DNA of 64,000 nucleotides, from the NCBI GenBank assembly GCA_002307295.1, contig DBTY01000026.1:28594-92593 (forward strand). The letters run 5' to 3'. This DNA comes from Ignavibacteriales bacterium UBA1304 (GTDB lineage Bacteria > Bacteroidota > Ignavibacteria > Ignavibacteriales > Ignavibacteriaceae). Positions 1-8,782 of this stretch are shown in pieces; within the stretch, counting starts at the first letter, position 1, and each line of letters starts with the position of its first letter. The notes beneath the pieces are model-generated. The model was not told the DNA's origin, did not search any database, and worked only from the letters and a program-made list of their open reading frames with translations. The translations under genes were made by a program, and so were the position numbers.

Positions 1-2
1 TC

Positions 3-3000
3 ACATACTGGAACAGAGCTTTAGAGAATCTTACGTCAGTAAAGGCGGAAGACGTTATTGGCACAACGGCTCACTGGAAGGCGTTTCATATCGGATGCGA
101 ACGGCCATGTTTAGTCGATTTGCTTGTTGATGATGACAAAGAAGGAATAAGTAAATGGTATGAAGGCGTTTATACAGTTTCTAACATGATCTCAAACGCA
201 TATGAATCAACAGCTTATCTACCAAAACTCGGCAAGTGGTTATTTGCGCTAGCAAAAAAAATAAAAGATCCTGAAGGTAATATAATAGGCGCAATTGAAA
301 CAATTATAGACGTTACTGAAATCAGAAAAAATGAAGAGAGCCTGAAAAACTCAAACAAACAGCTTGAAGAAATCCTTGATTTTCTACCTGATGCAACTAT
401 GATTGTTAACGCTGAAGGGAATGTAATTGCGTGGAATAAAGCGATTGAAACTATGTCTGGCGTCCCCAGACAGGAAATGATTGGGAAAGAGCATTATAAT
501 GTTGCAACGCCGTTCTATGGTTATCCACGCCCGTTTCTTATTGATATGCTTGCAAAAGATACTGAAGACTCCAACAAATACGATTTTATACAAAGAGCCC
601 AAAACACAATTTTTGGGGAAATTTATGCGCCTGCAATGAATAATTACAAAGGCGGATATATCTGGGCAATAGCGTCAAATCTGAGGGATAGTAAAGGACG
701 TATAATTGGTTCTATCGAATCAGTCAGAGATATTTCGAGATATAAGCAAACAGAAAAAGCGCTTCGGGTAAGCGAAGAGAAATATAAAGACCTCTACGAT
801 AATAATCCTTCGATGTATTTTACTGTTAACGCTGAGGGAATAATATTATCAGTGAATAGTTTCGGGTGCGATCAGCTCGGTTTTTCGGCGGATGAATTAA
901 AAGGGAATACTATAAAATGTATTTATCCAGATGAAGATAAAGACAAAGCTATTTATAATATTAATCTTTGCATTGCAAGCATTGGCCACGTTTATAACTG
1001 GGAACTTCGCAAAGTCAGAAAGAATAAAAGTATTCTTTGGGTTAAACAAACAGCCAGAGCTTTGTTTAATCCGGAAGGAGAAATAGTCGTTTTTATAGTG
1101 TGCGAAGATATTACCGGCAAGAAACAGACAGAAGAAGTATTTCTTGAATCTGAAAGGAAATACAGACAATTAGTCAATAATTCATTTGCAGGAATTTATA
1201 TTGTTCAGGACGATGTAATTAAATACTGTAACCGGATGATTGTCGGTTATTTTGGATTCGCTAAAGACGAAGAAATAATAGGGCGTCATTATAAAGAATT
1301 TGTCGCTGCTGAAAACCGAAATCTAAAATTAGAAGAAAGCAGAAGAGAATTACTGAATTCAAAAGAAGCGGGGAGTTATGAGTTTTTGGCAATTAGAAAA
1401 GACGGGACGACTTTTGAAGCCGAAGTCCTTGAAAGCCGAATAAATTATGAAGGGAAGCCTGCTATTCAGGGAACACTGCTAAATATATCGGAAAGAAAAA
1501 AAGTAGAACGCGACATCAAGAAACTTTCCCGCGCAGTAGAACAGAATCCGTCAATAATACTTATTACTAATCTTGACGGCGAAATTGAATACGTCAATCC
1601 AAGTTTTGAAAAAGTTACCGGTTATTCTTCAGAAGAAGTAATTGGGAAAACTCCCCGTTTTTTAAAATCCGGTTTTACAAGCAAAGAAGTCTACGAAGAT
1701 TTATGGAAAACCATCATAAGCGGAAATGAGTGGCGCGGTGAAATTCAAAATAAAAAGAAGAACGGAAAGCTTTACTGGGAAACTGTTACAATTTCTTCTA
1801 TAAGAGACGAGAAGGGAAATATTACCCACTTTGTGGCTGTAAAAGAAGATATAACAGAAAAGAAGGAACTGGAGTTTGAGTTAAAACACGCAGTCGACCG
1901 GGCAGAAGAATCGAATAGGCTTAAATCCTCTCTGCTTGCAAATATGAGTCACGAGCTTAGAACGCCGCTTAACGGCATACTTGGATTATCTCAGCTGCTT
2001 AAAGACGAACTTGCCAACGAGTCTCTTTTCTCTTATGCAAATAAGATATATATATCCGGCAAAAGATTAATGATAACATTGAATTCAATTCTCGATCTTT
2101 CGGAAATTGAATCGAATACTACGCAAATTAATATTCAGCCTTATAATATTGCAGAAGAAATTGGTTTTTTGCTGACGCAGTATAATTATTCTGCAAAAGA
2201 AAAAGGTTTGTACTTTAATATAGAAATAAAAGACAGGAGCTGCGTAGCAAAAGTTGACGAACGATTATGCAATCAGATATTAATCAACCTCATAGACAAT
2301 GCAGTTAAATATACCAATAAAGGCGGAATTGAGGTTGTAGTTGAATCTGATTATGAGGAAATTAGTCCAAGATTAAAAATAAGCATATCTGATACTGGTA
2401 TTGGTATTATGGAAAAGGATATTCCATTGATATTTGAAGAATTCAGGCAGGTAAGCGAAGGATACAGCAGATCGTTTGAAGGCAGCGGACTTGGTCTGAC
2501 TTTGGTAAATAAAATGCTTGCGCTCTTAAATGGAGAAATTAAAGTAGAAAGCCAGATTGGAATTGGTTCAAAATTCATAGTTTATTTCCCAGCTACTGTC
2601 AGGGAAAACGTTGAAGAGCCAGAAATTCAACCTGAAGAAATAGAAACAATATTCGACGAAAACCCGCATTTTTCAATTCTGCTGGTGGAAGATAATCTTA
2701 TTAATAAAGAAGTGATATCGTGTTATATAGAAAACTTATACGATGTTGACAGCGTTGATAACGGAATGGACGCAGTGCAAATGGCTTCGCAAAAAGTATA
2801 TGATCTTATTCTTATGGATATAAATCTTGGAAACGATATGGATGGAATTACAGCAACCCGTGAGATTAAGAAATTCCCGGGTTATGAAGATATCCCTGTT
2901 GTGGCTATGACCGGTTATGCAATGAGCGGCGATAAAGAGCGGCTGTTAAAAGAAGGGCTTACGCATTATTTGGCTAAACCGTTTGAAAAAGAAGAATTAT

Positions 3001-3035
3001 TGCGCTTAATTGGGAATATATTTACAAACCAGTAA
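3..3035 (+). CDS. Multi-PAS hybrid histidine kinase, 5' end outside the window
   Basis: The frame stays open to the left edge: residues encoded from base 3 onward are clearly PAS-like (start TYWNRALENLT), so the TTG at 120 is not the true start and the gene is 5'-truncated by the window. Numbering from that TTG, there is the end of one PAS domain, then four more PAS domains (about residues 80-590), each ending in an ITERK-type linker. A HisKA box follows, with phospho-acceptor His611 in MSHELRTPLNG. The HATPase has an N box (NLIDNAVKYT), G1 (DTGIGI) and G2 (GSGLGLTLV). The C-terminal receiver has the acidic pair ED near residue 860, phospho-acceptor Asp900 (LILMDINLG) and Lys in LAKPF. No membrane segment is seen in the visible part. 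It probably senses an intracellular signal, with phosphotransfer to its own receiver. A terminator follows 30 bases after the stop. Confidence 0.93.
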   Translation, partial: TYWNRALENLTSVKAEDVIGTTAHWKAFHIGCERPCLVDLLVDDDKEGISKWYEGVYTVSNMISNAYESTAYLPKLGKWLFALAKKIKDPEGNIIGAIETIIDVTEIRKNEESLKNSNKQLEEILDFLPDATMIVNAEGNVIAWNKAIETMSGVPRQEMIGKEHYNVATPFYGYPRPFLIDMLAKDTEDSNKYDFIQRAQNTIFGEIYAPAMNNYKGGYIWAIASNLRDSKGRIIGSIESVRDISRYKQTEKALRVSEEKYKDLYDNNPSMYFTVNAEGIILSVNSFGCDQLGFSADELKGNTIKCIYPDEDKDKAIYNINLCIASIGHVYNWELRKVRKNKSILWVKQTARALFNPEGEIVVFIVCEDITGKKQTEEVFLESERKYRQLVNNSFAGIYIVQDDVIKYCNRMIVGYFGFAKDEEIIGRHYKEFVAAENRNLKLEESRRELLNSKEAGSYEFLAIRKDGTTFEAEVLESRINYEGKPAIQGTLLNISERKKVERDIKKLSRAVEQNPSIILITNLDGEIEYVNPSFEKVTGYSSEEVIGKTPRFLKSGFTSKEVYEDLWKTIISGNEWRGEIQNKKKNGKLYWETVTISSIRDEKGNITHFVAVKEDITEKKELEFELKHAVDRAEESNRLKSSLLANMSHELRTPLNGILGLSQLLKDELANESLFSYANKIYISGKRLMITLNSILDLSEIESNTTQINIQPYNIAEEIGFLLTQYNYSAKEKGLYFNIEIKDRSCVAKVDERLCNQILINLIDNAVKYTNKGGIEVVVESDYEEISPRLKISISDTGIGIMEKDIPLIFEEFRQVSEGYSRSFEGSGLGLTLVNKMLALLNGEIKVESQIGIGSKFIVYFPATVRENVEEPEIQPEEIETIFDENPHFSILLVEDNLINKEVISCYIENLYDVDSVDNGMDAVQMASQKVYDLILMDINLGNDMDGITATREIKKFPGYEDIPVVAMTGYAMSGDKERLLKEGLTHYLAKPFEKEELLRLIGNIFTNQ

Positions 3036-3065
3036 ACGTTATTTTTAATAAAAGGATTCCTTTGT

Positions 3066-3096
3066 AGCCTTATATTTTAATATAAGGCTTTTTTTT
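3066..3096 (+). terminator. Rho-independent terminator of the hybrid kinase
   Basis: A perfect 10-bp stem (3066-3075 with 3080-3089), 4-base loop ttta and a run of eight T. It lies 30 bases after the kinase stop. Confidence 0.9.
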
Positions 3097-3230
3097 GTGG
3101 TTTGGGAGCCGCTTTAATTAATCAAATCGAAACAATCTGAAAATTTTATTATTTTTATAAAGCTGCTAAAAATAATTCTGTAATTTATTAAGCGGAAAAA
3201 CTCTTTAAATAATAATTTCAGGATATTAAA

Positions 3231-4025
3231 ATGAAGAACATGCCGGTCGTACATAGTAAGTTTATTGTTTATGTCTTTATTGGAATTATAGCCTTATTAT
3301 CTGTTGATTGTTCCGGGCTATTTAGATTTAAGTCTTCTGAAAAATATTCAGAAGCGGGAACAGAACTTTACGGAAGGATTCAAAAAAGCGGCATACATTG
3401 GAACGTTATTGCAAAGTCGGTAAAAGGGAATGATATATACTCGCTTGAAGCGGGCAGCGGCGACAGCCTGACCTTGATTATAGGCGGATTCCATGGCAAC
3501 GAAATGCAGGGGACGGAATTAGTTTATAGATTTGCCGAATATATTGCAAATGAATACAAAGGCAAAATTAACTCGCGTTTGGTTATTATTCCGGTCTTGA
3601 ATCCGGATGCATTAATAGCTGGAACCCGTGTGAATGCAAACCAAATTGACGTAAACAGAAATTTCCCTACTGAAAATAGAATTAACAATGAGCGGTTTGG
3701 TTTAAAGCCCGCTTCAGAACCTGAAACAAAAGCGATAATGGAAATTGTAAGAAAATATAAACCGAACAGAATAATTACTGTGCATACTGCTATGTTTGTT
3801 GTAAACTATGATGGGCCAGCCGAACAATTGGCGGATACGATGGCAAAATATAATGGTTATCCTGTAAGCGGCAGCATAGGTTACCCGACTCCTGGTTCAT
3901 TTGGAGCATATGCCGGGATTGAAATGAAAATACCTACCATTACGCTTGAACTGCCCCCTAAGCAATCATTTGATAAGATATGGGAACAAAACAGAGAAGC
4001 ATTTTTAGCGGTAATAAAATATTAG
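3231..4025 (+). CDS. M14-type zinc carboxypeptidase / murein peptide amidase-like protein
   Basis: 264 residues. A hydrophobic N-terminal segment (about residues 10-26) is followed by Cys in SVDCSG; this is a poor lipobox because Asp precedes the Cys, so it is either a non-canonical lipoprotein or has an uncleaved anchor. The M14 zinc signature is visible: HGNE (His and Glu ligands), then NPDAL, then the VNRNFPT segment, a second zinc His in VHTAMF, and the catalytic Glu in TLELPP. The order and short length resemble MpaA-like peptidases and the DUF2817 branch, which trim cell-wall peptides or related substrates. Substrate is not known here. It probably acts in the periplasm. It appears monocistronic, with 190 bases to the next gene, which also encodes an exported hydrolase-like protein. 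Confidence 0.8.
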   Translation: MKNMPVVHSKFIVYVFIGIIALLSVDCSGLFRFKSSEKYSEAGTELYGRIQKSGIHWNVIAKSVKGNDIYSLEAGSGDSLTLIIGGFHGNEMQGTELVYRFAEYIANEYKGKINSRLVIIPVLNPDALIAGTRVNANQIDVNRNFPTENRINNERFGLKPASEPETKAIMEIVRKYKPNRIITVHTAMFVVNYDGPAEQLADTMAKYNGYPVSGSIGYPTPGSFGAYAGIEMKIPTITLELPPKQSFDKIWEQNREAFLAVIKY

Positions 4026-4214
4026 GCGTCTATTTTAGCGCATAGAATAAACATTACGTTAATTATAAAATAAAAAAAAGATATAATTATAACAGCCCTA
4101 AAAGTAATATTTTGAATTTAAAAATCTTAATAATACCTTTAAACTATTAAATTATGATTATCTGTGTTAGGGAGATACATAAAATTTCTCCCAAGTTGAA
4201 AAAAGGGTTTTAGA

Positions 4215-5903
4215 ATGACACGCAAAATATTATATACTTCCATATTATTTTTGTTCTGCTTTATTTTTGGCGCAGGGTGTATTAAGCATAATCCGCCAAG
4301 CTGGGATACTTTTGTATTTGAATTTACAGAAACTTATTTCAAAATGAATCCGGATAGAGCCGTAGCAAACGGCAGGCATGAATACGACGGCGTATTGCCG
4401 GATTACAGCGAAAAAGGAATACGCGAACAAACTAACTGGTATAAAAAACAACGGGAACAAATTCAGGAGTTTGAAGACGCATATTTGCTGCCGTATCAAA
4501 GAATTGAGAAAAAGAATTTACTAAGAGTAATTGACGAAAATGTATTTTGGCTTGAAACTATGCGCTGGCCGTATAAAAATGCAAATTATTATGTCGCTCA
4601 ATTATCTCCTTCAATTTACACGGCAAGGAACTACGCGCCCCTTGACCAAAGGATGAAATCGTTTGTAAGGTATTTGGTTTCGCTAAAAACAGCGGTAAAA
4701 CAAATACAGGAAAATTATCAAACGGAAGTTCCTTTATCTACATCGCATATAGAAATAGCCAAAACAGTTTTTGGAGGAATTGCGTCGTATATTAAAAATG
4801 ACGCTCCAAAGGTATTCCAATCAATTCACGACGATAAAATGCAGCATGATATGCGAACAGCCGGAGAAGACGTTGTGAATGAAATAAACGATTTTATGTA
4901 TTGGTTGAACCTCCAAATGCCAAAGGCTACAAATAAGTTTGCTATCGGCGCTAAAAATTTTCAAAGAATGCTTTATGTTACCGACTGCTTGCAAACCCCA
5001 TTGCCAGAGCTAGAAAAAATGGGTGAAGACGATTTACAAAGGAACCTTGCAGCTCTTAAAAAAGCGTGTAAAAAGTTTGCGCCTGGTAAAAGCGTAAATG
5101 ATTGTATTGCGCTTTATAAATCTGAAAAACCACAAAACGGCCCTATTGAAAAGGCGCGCGAACAACTGCCGGCTCTTGAGGCTTTTATTAAAGATAAAAA
5201 AATAGTTTCAATGCCTAAGTACGCTTCGCTAAACGTAAAAGAAACGCAGCCATATATGAACTGGAACTATACGTATGCAGAACTGCCTGCGCCGTATGAT
5301 AAAAAGCAGGAAGGAATTCTTCATATTACTTTGCCCGATACAAGCTGGACGGCAGAAGAGCGGAACGATTATATTCCTAATGAAAACACGCTACTTTTTA
5401 CTTCCATTCATGAAATTTGGCCAGGGCATTTTTTGCAGTCGTTGTACCTGGATAAGAATAGATCGCTGCCTGCAAAAGTATTCAGCAATCAGACTACGTT
5501 TGAGGGATGGGGGCATTATGCGGAAGAAATGATGTTTGATCAGGGCTATGGCAATAAATCCCCGAGGGTTGAAATAGGAATGCGTCTGAACGCATTAATG
5601 CGCGATGTTCGTTTTATTGCAGCTATTAAAATGCATACTGAAGGGATGAGCATTGACGAAGCGGAACAAATGTTTGTAAAGTATGCATTCCTTGATATTG
5701 CCGGAGCCAAACAGCAGGCTTTACGCGGAGCTTTTGATCCGCAGTATTACGGCTATACTCTTGGAAAACTGATGATACGTAAACTATCGGAAGACTGGAG
5801 AGCGGTTCGCCCTACAAAACGCACGCTAAGGTCTTTTAATAACAGGTTCCTTTCTTATGGCCTTTTGCCTATCCAGATGATAAGAGACGAAATGATGAAA
5901 TAA
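4215..5903 (+). CDS. DUF885 family lipoprotein, putative zinc peptidase
   Basis: 562 residues. The N-terminus is a lipoprotein signal ending in a good lipobox, FGAGC, so the protein should be lipid-anchored in the periplasm. The body matches the DUF885 family: a helical N-terminal half and the motif HEIWPGH at residues 399-405, which supplies a His-Glu-His set resembling a metallopeptidase site, then a downstream Glu-rich helix (FEGWGHYAEEMM). Family members are long uncharacterised predicted peptidases; no substrate is established. Length is typical for the family. A strong terminator lies 16 bases after the stop. The upstream 190 bases contain a small inverted repeat (4170-4192) close to the start, whose role is unclear. 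Confidence 0.85.
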   Translation: MTRKILYTSILFLFCFIFGAGCIKHNPPSWDTFVFEFTETYFKMNPDRAVANGRHEYDGVLPDYSEKGIREQTNWYKKQREQIQEFEDAYLLPYQRIEKKNLLRVIDENVFWLETMRWPYKNANYYVAQLSPSIYTARNYAPLDQRMKSFVRYLVSLKTAVKQIQENYQTEVPLSTSHIEIAKTVFGGIASYIKNDAPKVFQSIHDDKMQHDMRTAGEDVVNEINDFMYWLNLQMPKATNKFAIGAKNFQRMLYVTDCLQTPLPELEKMGEDDLQRNLAALKKACKKFAPGKSVNDCIALYKSEKPQNGPIEKAREQLPALEAFIKDKKIVSMPKYASLNVKETQPYMNWNYTYAELPAPYDKKQEGILHITLPDTSWTAEERNDYIPNENTLLFTSIHEIWPGHFLQSLYLDKNRSLPAKVFSNQTTFEGWGHYAEEMMFDQGYGNKSPRVEIGMRLNALMRDVRFIAAIKMHTEGMSIDEAEQMFVKYAFLDIAGAKQQALRGAFDPQYYGYTLGKLMIRKLSEDWRAVRPTKRTLRSFNNRFLSYGLLPIQMIRDEMMK

Positions 5904-5918
5904 TAAGAATGTTTTAAG

Positions 5919-5972
5919 ATAGCGGTATGAATGTAAACTAAATAAGTTTGCATTTATGCCGCTATTTTTTTT
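5919..5972 (+). terminator. Rho-independent terminator after the DUF885 gene
   Basis: A 20-base arm at 5919-5938 pairs with 5945-5964, with three G-U wobbles. The loop is short and eight T follow. Confidence 0.85.
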
Positions 5973-6109
5973 GTGCTTTATCCTTCTTATAATTTCAACT
6001 TATATAGCCTCCCTGAATCTTCATCTATCACAAATTATACATTTTAATCTTAAAATGTATTTAATCCGGAATTGCGCGATAGAAATATTTTATTGTGTTT
6101 AAATTGGAT

Positions 6110-6229
6110 TTAATCCCAGAAGGGATTAAACGTATATAGCTTGGTTAAATACGTTTTTGTACGACCCCGGTCGGGGTCGTATGTTTTTCTTTCCCATAAA
6201 TGTTATAAACATTTGAATCCTTCGGGTTC
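6110..6229. repeat. Cluster of four short palindromes (REP-like element)
   Basis: Within the gene-free stretch 5973-6507, four hairpins sit within 120 bases: 6110-6129 (TTAATCCC arms), 6161-6180 (ACGACCCCG arms, perfect, loop GT), 6198-6214 (AAATGTT arms) and 6215-6229 (GAATCC/GGGTTC arms). The GC-rich second hairpin stands out strongly from the AT-rich surroundings. Such arrays of a TAATCCC palindrome, a short AT spacer and a GACCCCG palindrome look like dispersed intergenic elements rather than a terminator. No transposase gene is nearby. The rest of the stretch is AT-rich, with no other recognisable content. Confidence 0.6.
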
Positions 6230-6510
6230 TTTTTGTAGACCCGGATTGAGCGCTATGAGAATTTAATGCAAAAAAAATATTTAGATTAAATGATTATCTG
6301 ATTACAAAAAAATCGAAATTGCGCCATATTATTATATAATAAGCAAAACGCTCATTTTTCTAACGCTTACGCAGTAGAACCCTTCCATATCGCGCTATTA
6401 GGGTTAAAATCATCCTGAGCTAATATATAAATTATATCGGATATTCCGATAAGTGATTCGATACATATCAAAATTAAAACTTGACAAATGTTTAAGAATA
6501 TATTAATTTG

Positions 6511-6774
6511 ATGTCTATCGAATTAAAAAATAATGTTAAGATGAAAGAGCAATTGAATAAATATAAAAAAGACGGGAAACGGAAATTTGAAACAACTGAA
6601 TATTCGTTATGCATAAATCCGGGGATTCCAGCCTTGCTTATAAACTATGAAAGGATTCAAACAGGCGCAAATAAGAAGGATAAAAAATTACTTTTAAGCG
6701 TAACATTTAATACTATGAAGATGCGGTTGAATAATTCGCGCAAAACAAGTTATGAAAACGAGTACGGAAACTAA
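6511..6774 (+). CDS. Hypothetical small basic protein upstream of the ArsR fusion gene
   Basis: 87 residues, rich in Lys and Asn, with no recognised domain and no membrane segment. The stop codon TAA is immediately followed by the ATG of the ArsR-GIY-YIG gene, an arrangement typical of translational coupling, which supports it being real. Against this, there is no Shine-Dalgarno before 6511. A possible promoter (TTGACA at 6481, 17 bases, TAATTT at 6504) would also start transcription inside the first codons, so the real start may be the Met codon at 6541. It may be a short coupled leader peptide or a small partner protein. I do not recognise it. Confidence 0.4.
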   Translation: MSIELKNNVKMKEQLNKYKKDGKRKFETTEYSLCINPGIPALLINYERIQTGANKKDKKLLLSVTFNTMKMRLNNSRKTSYENEYGN

Positions 6775-7761
6775 ATGAAAATAGAAAAAAGTCAGAATAT
6801 AATTAAAGCCCTGGCGGACGGCTCCCGCATACGTATAATGAAAGCCTTATTGGAAAAACCTCAATATGTGGAGGAATTATCGGCGCGGTTAAATATCGGC
6901 GCGCCTACAATTTCATTTCATTTAAAAAAACTTGAACATGCTGGGTTTGTAGTAAAAAACAAAGAACAGTATTACATGATGTTCAGCGTAAATAAAGATG
7001 CGCTTTCAATTACGCTTCATGAGTTGATTAACGTTGAAGACGGCGATAAAGAAATGCAGGACGAAAGGATGATTCAATACCGTAATAAAGTCATAAAAAC
7101 ATACTTTAAAAAGGGCATGCTGGATCATCTGCCCTCGCAGGAAAAAAAAAGAAAAATAGCGCTTGAGGAAATTGCAGGACGATTTGCTGTAAATAAAAAA
7201 TATGACGAGTCTGAGGTAACCAAAATAATTGAAGAAGTATATGGCGATTACTGCACAATCCGGAGAGAGCTTATTGATAGAAAAATTATGGCAAGGAAGG
7301 GCAATGCTTACTGGCTTACAAATCCAATTGCACAAAAGCCTGTGATTGCCGCTGCGCCTGAAAGTAAAGAGGAAAATAGAGTTATGGATAGAAAAAAAGA
7401 ACTTAAAATGGCATATAAAATGAATCCCCCTAAAGGAGGAGTATTCCAGATTAAAAATCTTGTAAACGGTAAATTATATGTGGGAAGCTGGCCTAACATA
7501 GAAGGAAGAATCAACAGGGACCGGATGATTCTTAATATGAACGGGCATGTTTCTGAAAAAGAGCTTCAGGAGGAATGGAACGAATTTGGCGAGAAAAATT
7601 TTGAGTTCAAAATTTTAGATATATTAAAACGTCAGGAAGATTCAAGCGATTTAGATTATAGAAAAGAGCTTGATCTACTTGAAGAAATGTGGGTAGAAAA
7701 GTTGCAGCCGTTTGGCGAAAAAGGCTATAACAGACAAAACGCAAAGAAAACGAAGCAATAA
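6775..7761 (+). CDS. ArsR-type HTH, DUF2087 and GIY-YIG domain fusion protein
   Basis: 328 residues in three parts. Residues 1-80 are an ArsR-type winged helix (KALADGSRIRIMKALL, then APTISFHLKKLEHAGFV as the recognition helix region). Residues about 110-185 match DUF2087 (HLPSQEKKRKIALEEIA, then CTIRRELIDRKIMARKG), a domain common in small regulators. Residues about 220-322 are a GIY-YIG fold: GVFQIKNLVNGKLYVGSW corresponds to the GIY...YIG core, with candidate catalytic Arg in INRDR, Glu in LEEMWVEKL and terminal Asn in GYNRQN. The fold family includes nucleases; whether this copy cuts DNA or only binds it is unknown. The ArsR metal-binding Cys pair is absent, so it is probably not a metal sensor. 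It is likely cytoplasmic and possibly autoregulatory. Confidence 0.82.
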   Translation: MKIEKSQNIIKALADGSRIRIMKALLEKPQYVEELSARLNIGAPTISFHLKKLEHAGFVVKNKEQYYMMFSVNKDALSITLHELINVEDGDKEMQDERMIQYRNKVIKTYFKKGMLDHLPSQEKKRKIALEEIAGRFAVNKKYDESEVTKIIEEVYGDYCTIRRELIDRKIMARKGNAYWLTNPIAQKPVIAAAPESKEENRVMDRKKELKMAYKMNPPKGGVFQIKNLVNGKLYVGSWPNIEGRINRDRMILNMNGHVSEKELQEEWNEFGEKNFEFKILDILKRQEDSSDLDYRKELDLLEEMWVEKLQPFGEKGYNRQNAKKTKQ

Positions 7762-7813
7762 TATATTTTAAAACAATATCGCATTATCTTCTCTGGGAGG
7801 GAAAAAATACTTT

Positions 7814-7861
7814 AGGGGAGCGTCAACCCGGTAAATGGAGGCTCTCCTTAAGAATTAAGGA
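7814..7861 (+). other. Two adjacent inverted repeats after the ArsR fusion gene
   Basis: AGGGGAGC at 7814-7821 pairs with GCTCTCCT at 7841-7848 (one G-U), and CCTTAA/TTAAGG arms lie at 7847-7861. No T tract follows, so an intrinsic terminator is not supported. It could be an operator or an RNA structure. Confidence 0.4.
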
Positions 7862-7985
7862 TTTACAATAAATGCGAGCGTTTTTTAGAAAAAAATATTA
7901 ACTGAAAGGATAATTTCATTCTTTTTAATTTGTTTTGATTAGTATTTTAATTAAACTATATACAGTTATAATATTTATTTAGTAT

Positions 7986-8738
7986 ATGATCTCTGCAAAT
8001 TTCATTTCAGAACAAATTAAAAAATCTAAGAGCGAACGGCGCACTTCTTCTTTTATCAGGAATTTTGTTTTCTATATAGTTGATAAAGCTTTAAAAGAGC
8101 AATATGGCGAAAACTATTCCGTACGCTGCCTGCAATCATCTGCCGGAATTCAGCGGATGCTGCAGAAGTTTGATATAGAAAGCAAACTATATACAAGCTC
8201 TTTTTGCACTATAGAGATTTTAATAGAAGGGGATAAAACCGAATGGGCCTGGGGAGGATTTTGGGATAAAGACCATCATGTTATTGCAGTCAGCGAATAT
8301 TCAGATCTTATCGACCTTTCTATATCCCAGCTATACCAGCATCCCGGGTCTGGAATTAAGAACGCTATTCCAATACCGGCTTTATGGTGGACGCCGCTAA
8401 ATAATTGGCCTATGCATATAAAATACTTGCCTGAAAGTCCTGTGGCAATAGAACTGCCCCCTGAAGAAATGAATAAGTTTAATAACTATTTGAACAGGGT
8501 AGACGAAATAGCCGACGAAGCTTTGCAAAAAATTAATTCCGAAGACGTAAATTTTACTCCTATGATAACAGGAATCGATTCTTTGAATAAAATGACTGAA
8601 GACGGGAATCTTTGGCTTATTCTATGCAGGAGAATTGTTGAACAAGGGATAAAATACCCAGAATGGATTATCAATAAAGAGATTGAATTAAGAAAAAATA
8701 TTGCAGAAAACCGCGACGCCCAGCAAAAAAGAAAATAA
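7986..8738 (+). CDS. Unknown protein with a possible papain/transglutaminase-like Cys-His-Asp set
   Basis: 250 residues, no signal peptide, no membrane segment. I do not recognise a family with certainty. The N-terminal half has Cys48 (VRCLQSSAG) at the head of a helix-like segment, followed by a strand region, then His97/His98 in DKDHHVIAV and Asp110 in SDLIDLSISQL. The order Cys, His after a beta hairpin, and Asp followed by a Q about six residues later is what papain-like and transglutaminase-like folds show. This is an inference from spacing only. The C-terminal half (about 150-250) is helical and charged. The start ATG at 7986 has no clear Shine-Dalgarno. The next gene is convergent, with 44 bases between, and no terminator is obvious. 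Confidence 0.7.
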   Translation: MISANFISEQIKKSKSERRTSSFIRNFVFYIVDKALKEQYGENYSVRCLQSSAGIQRMLQKFDIESKLYTSSFCTIEILIEGDKTEWAWGGFWDKDHHVIAVSEYSDLIDLSISQLYQHPGSGIKNAIPIPALWWTPLNNWPMHIKYLPESPVAIELPPEEMNKFNNYLNRVDEIADEALQKINSEDVNFTPMITGIDSLNKMTEDGNLWLILCRRIVEQGIKYPEWIINKEIELRKNIAENRDAQQKRK

Positions 8739-8782
8739 TAACCGCTTATTTTTAACCGCCAAGAATCAAATCGAAATCAATT

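Noticed and set aside
6481..6516. Promoter TTGACA/TAATTT ahead of the small upstream gene
   Set aside because: It would start transcription inside the first codons of the gene at 6511, so it cannot serve that start; it could drive the ArsR fusion gene but is weak and not listed as a feature.
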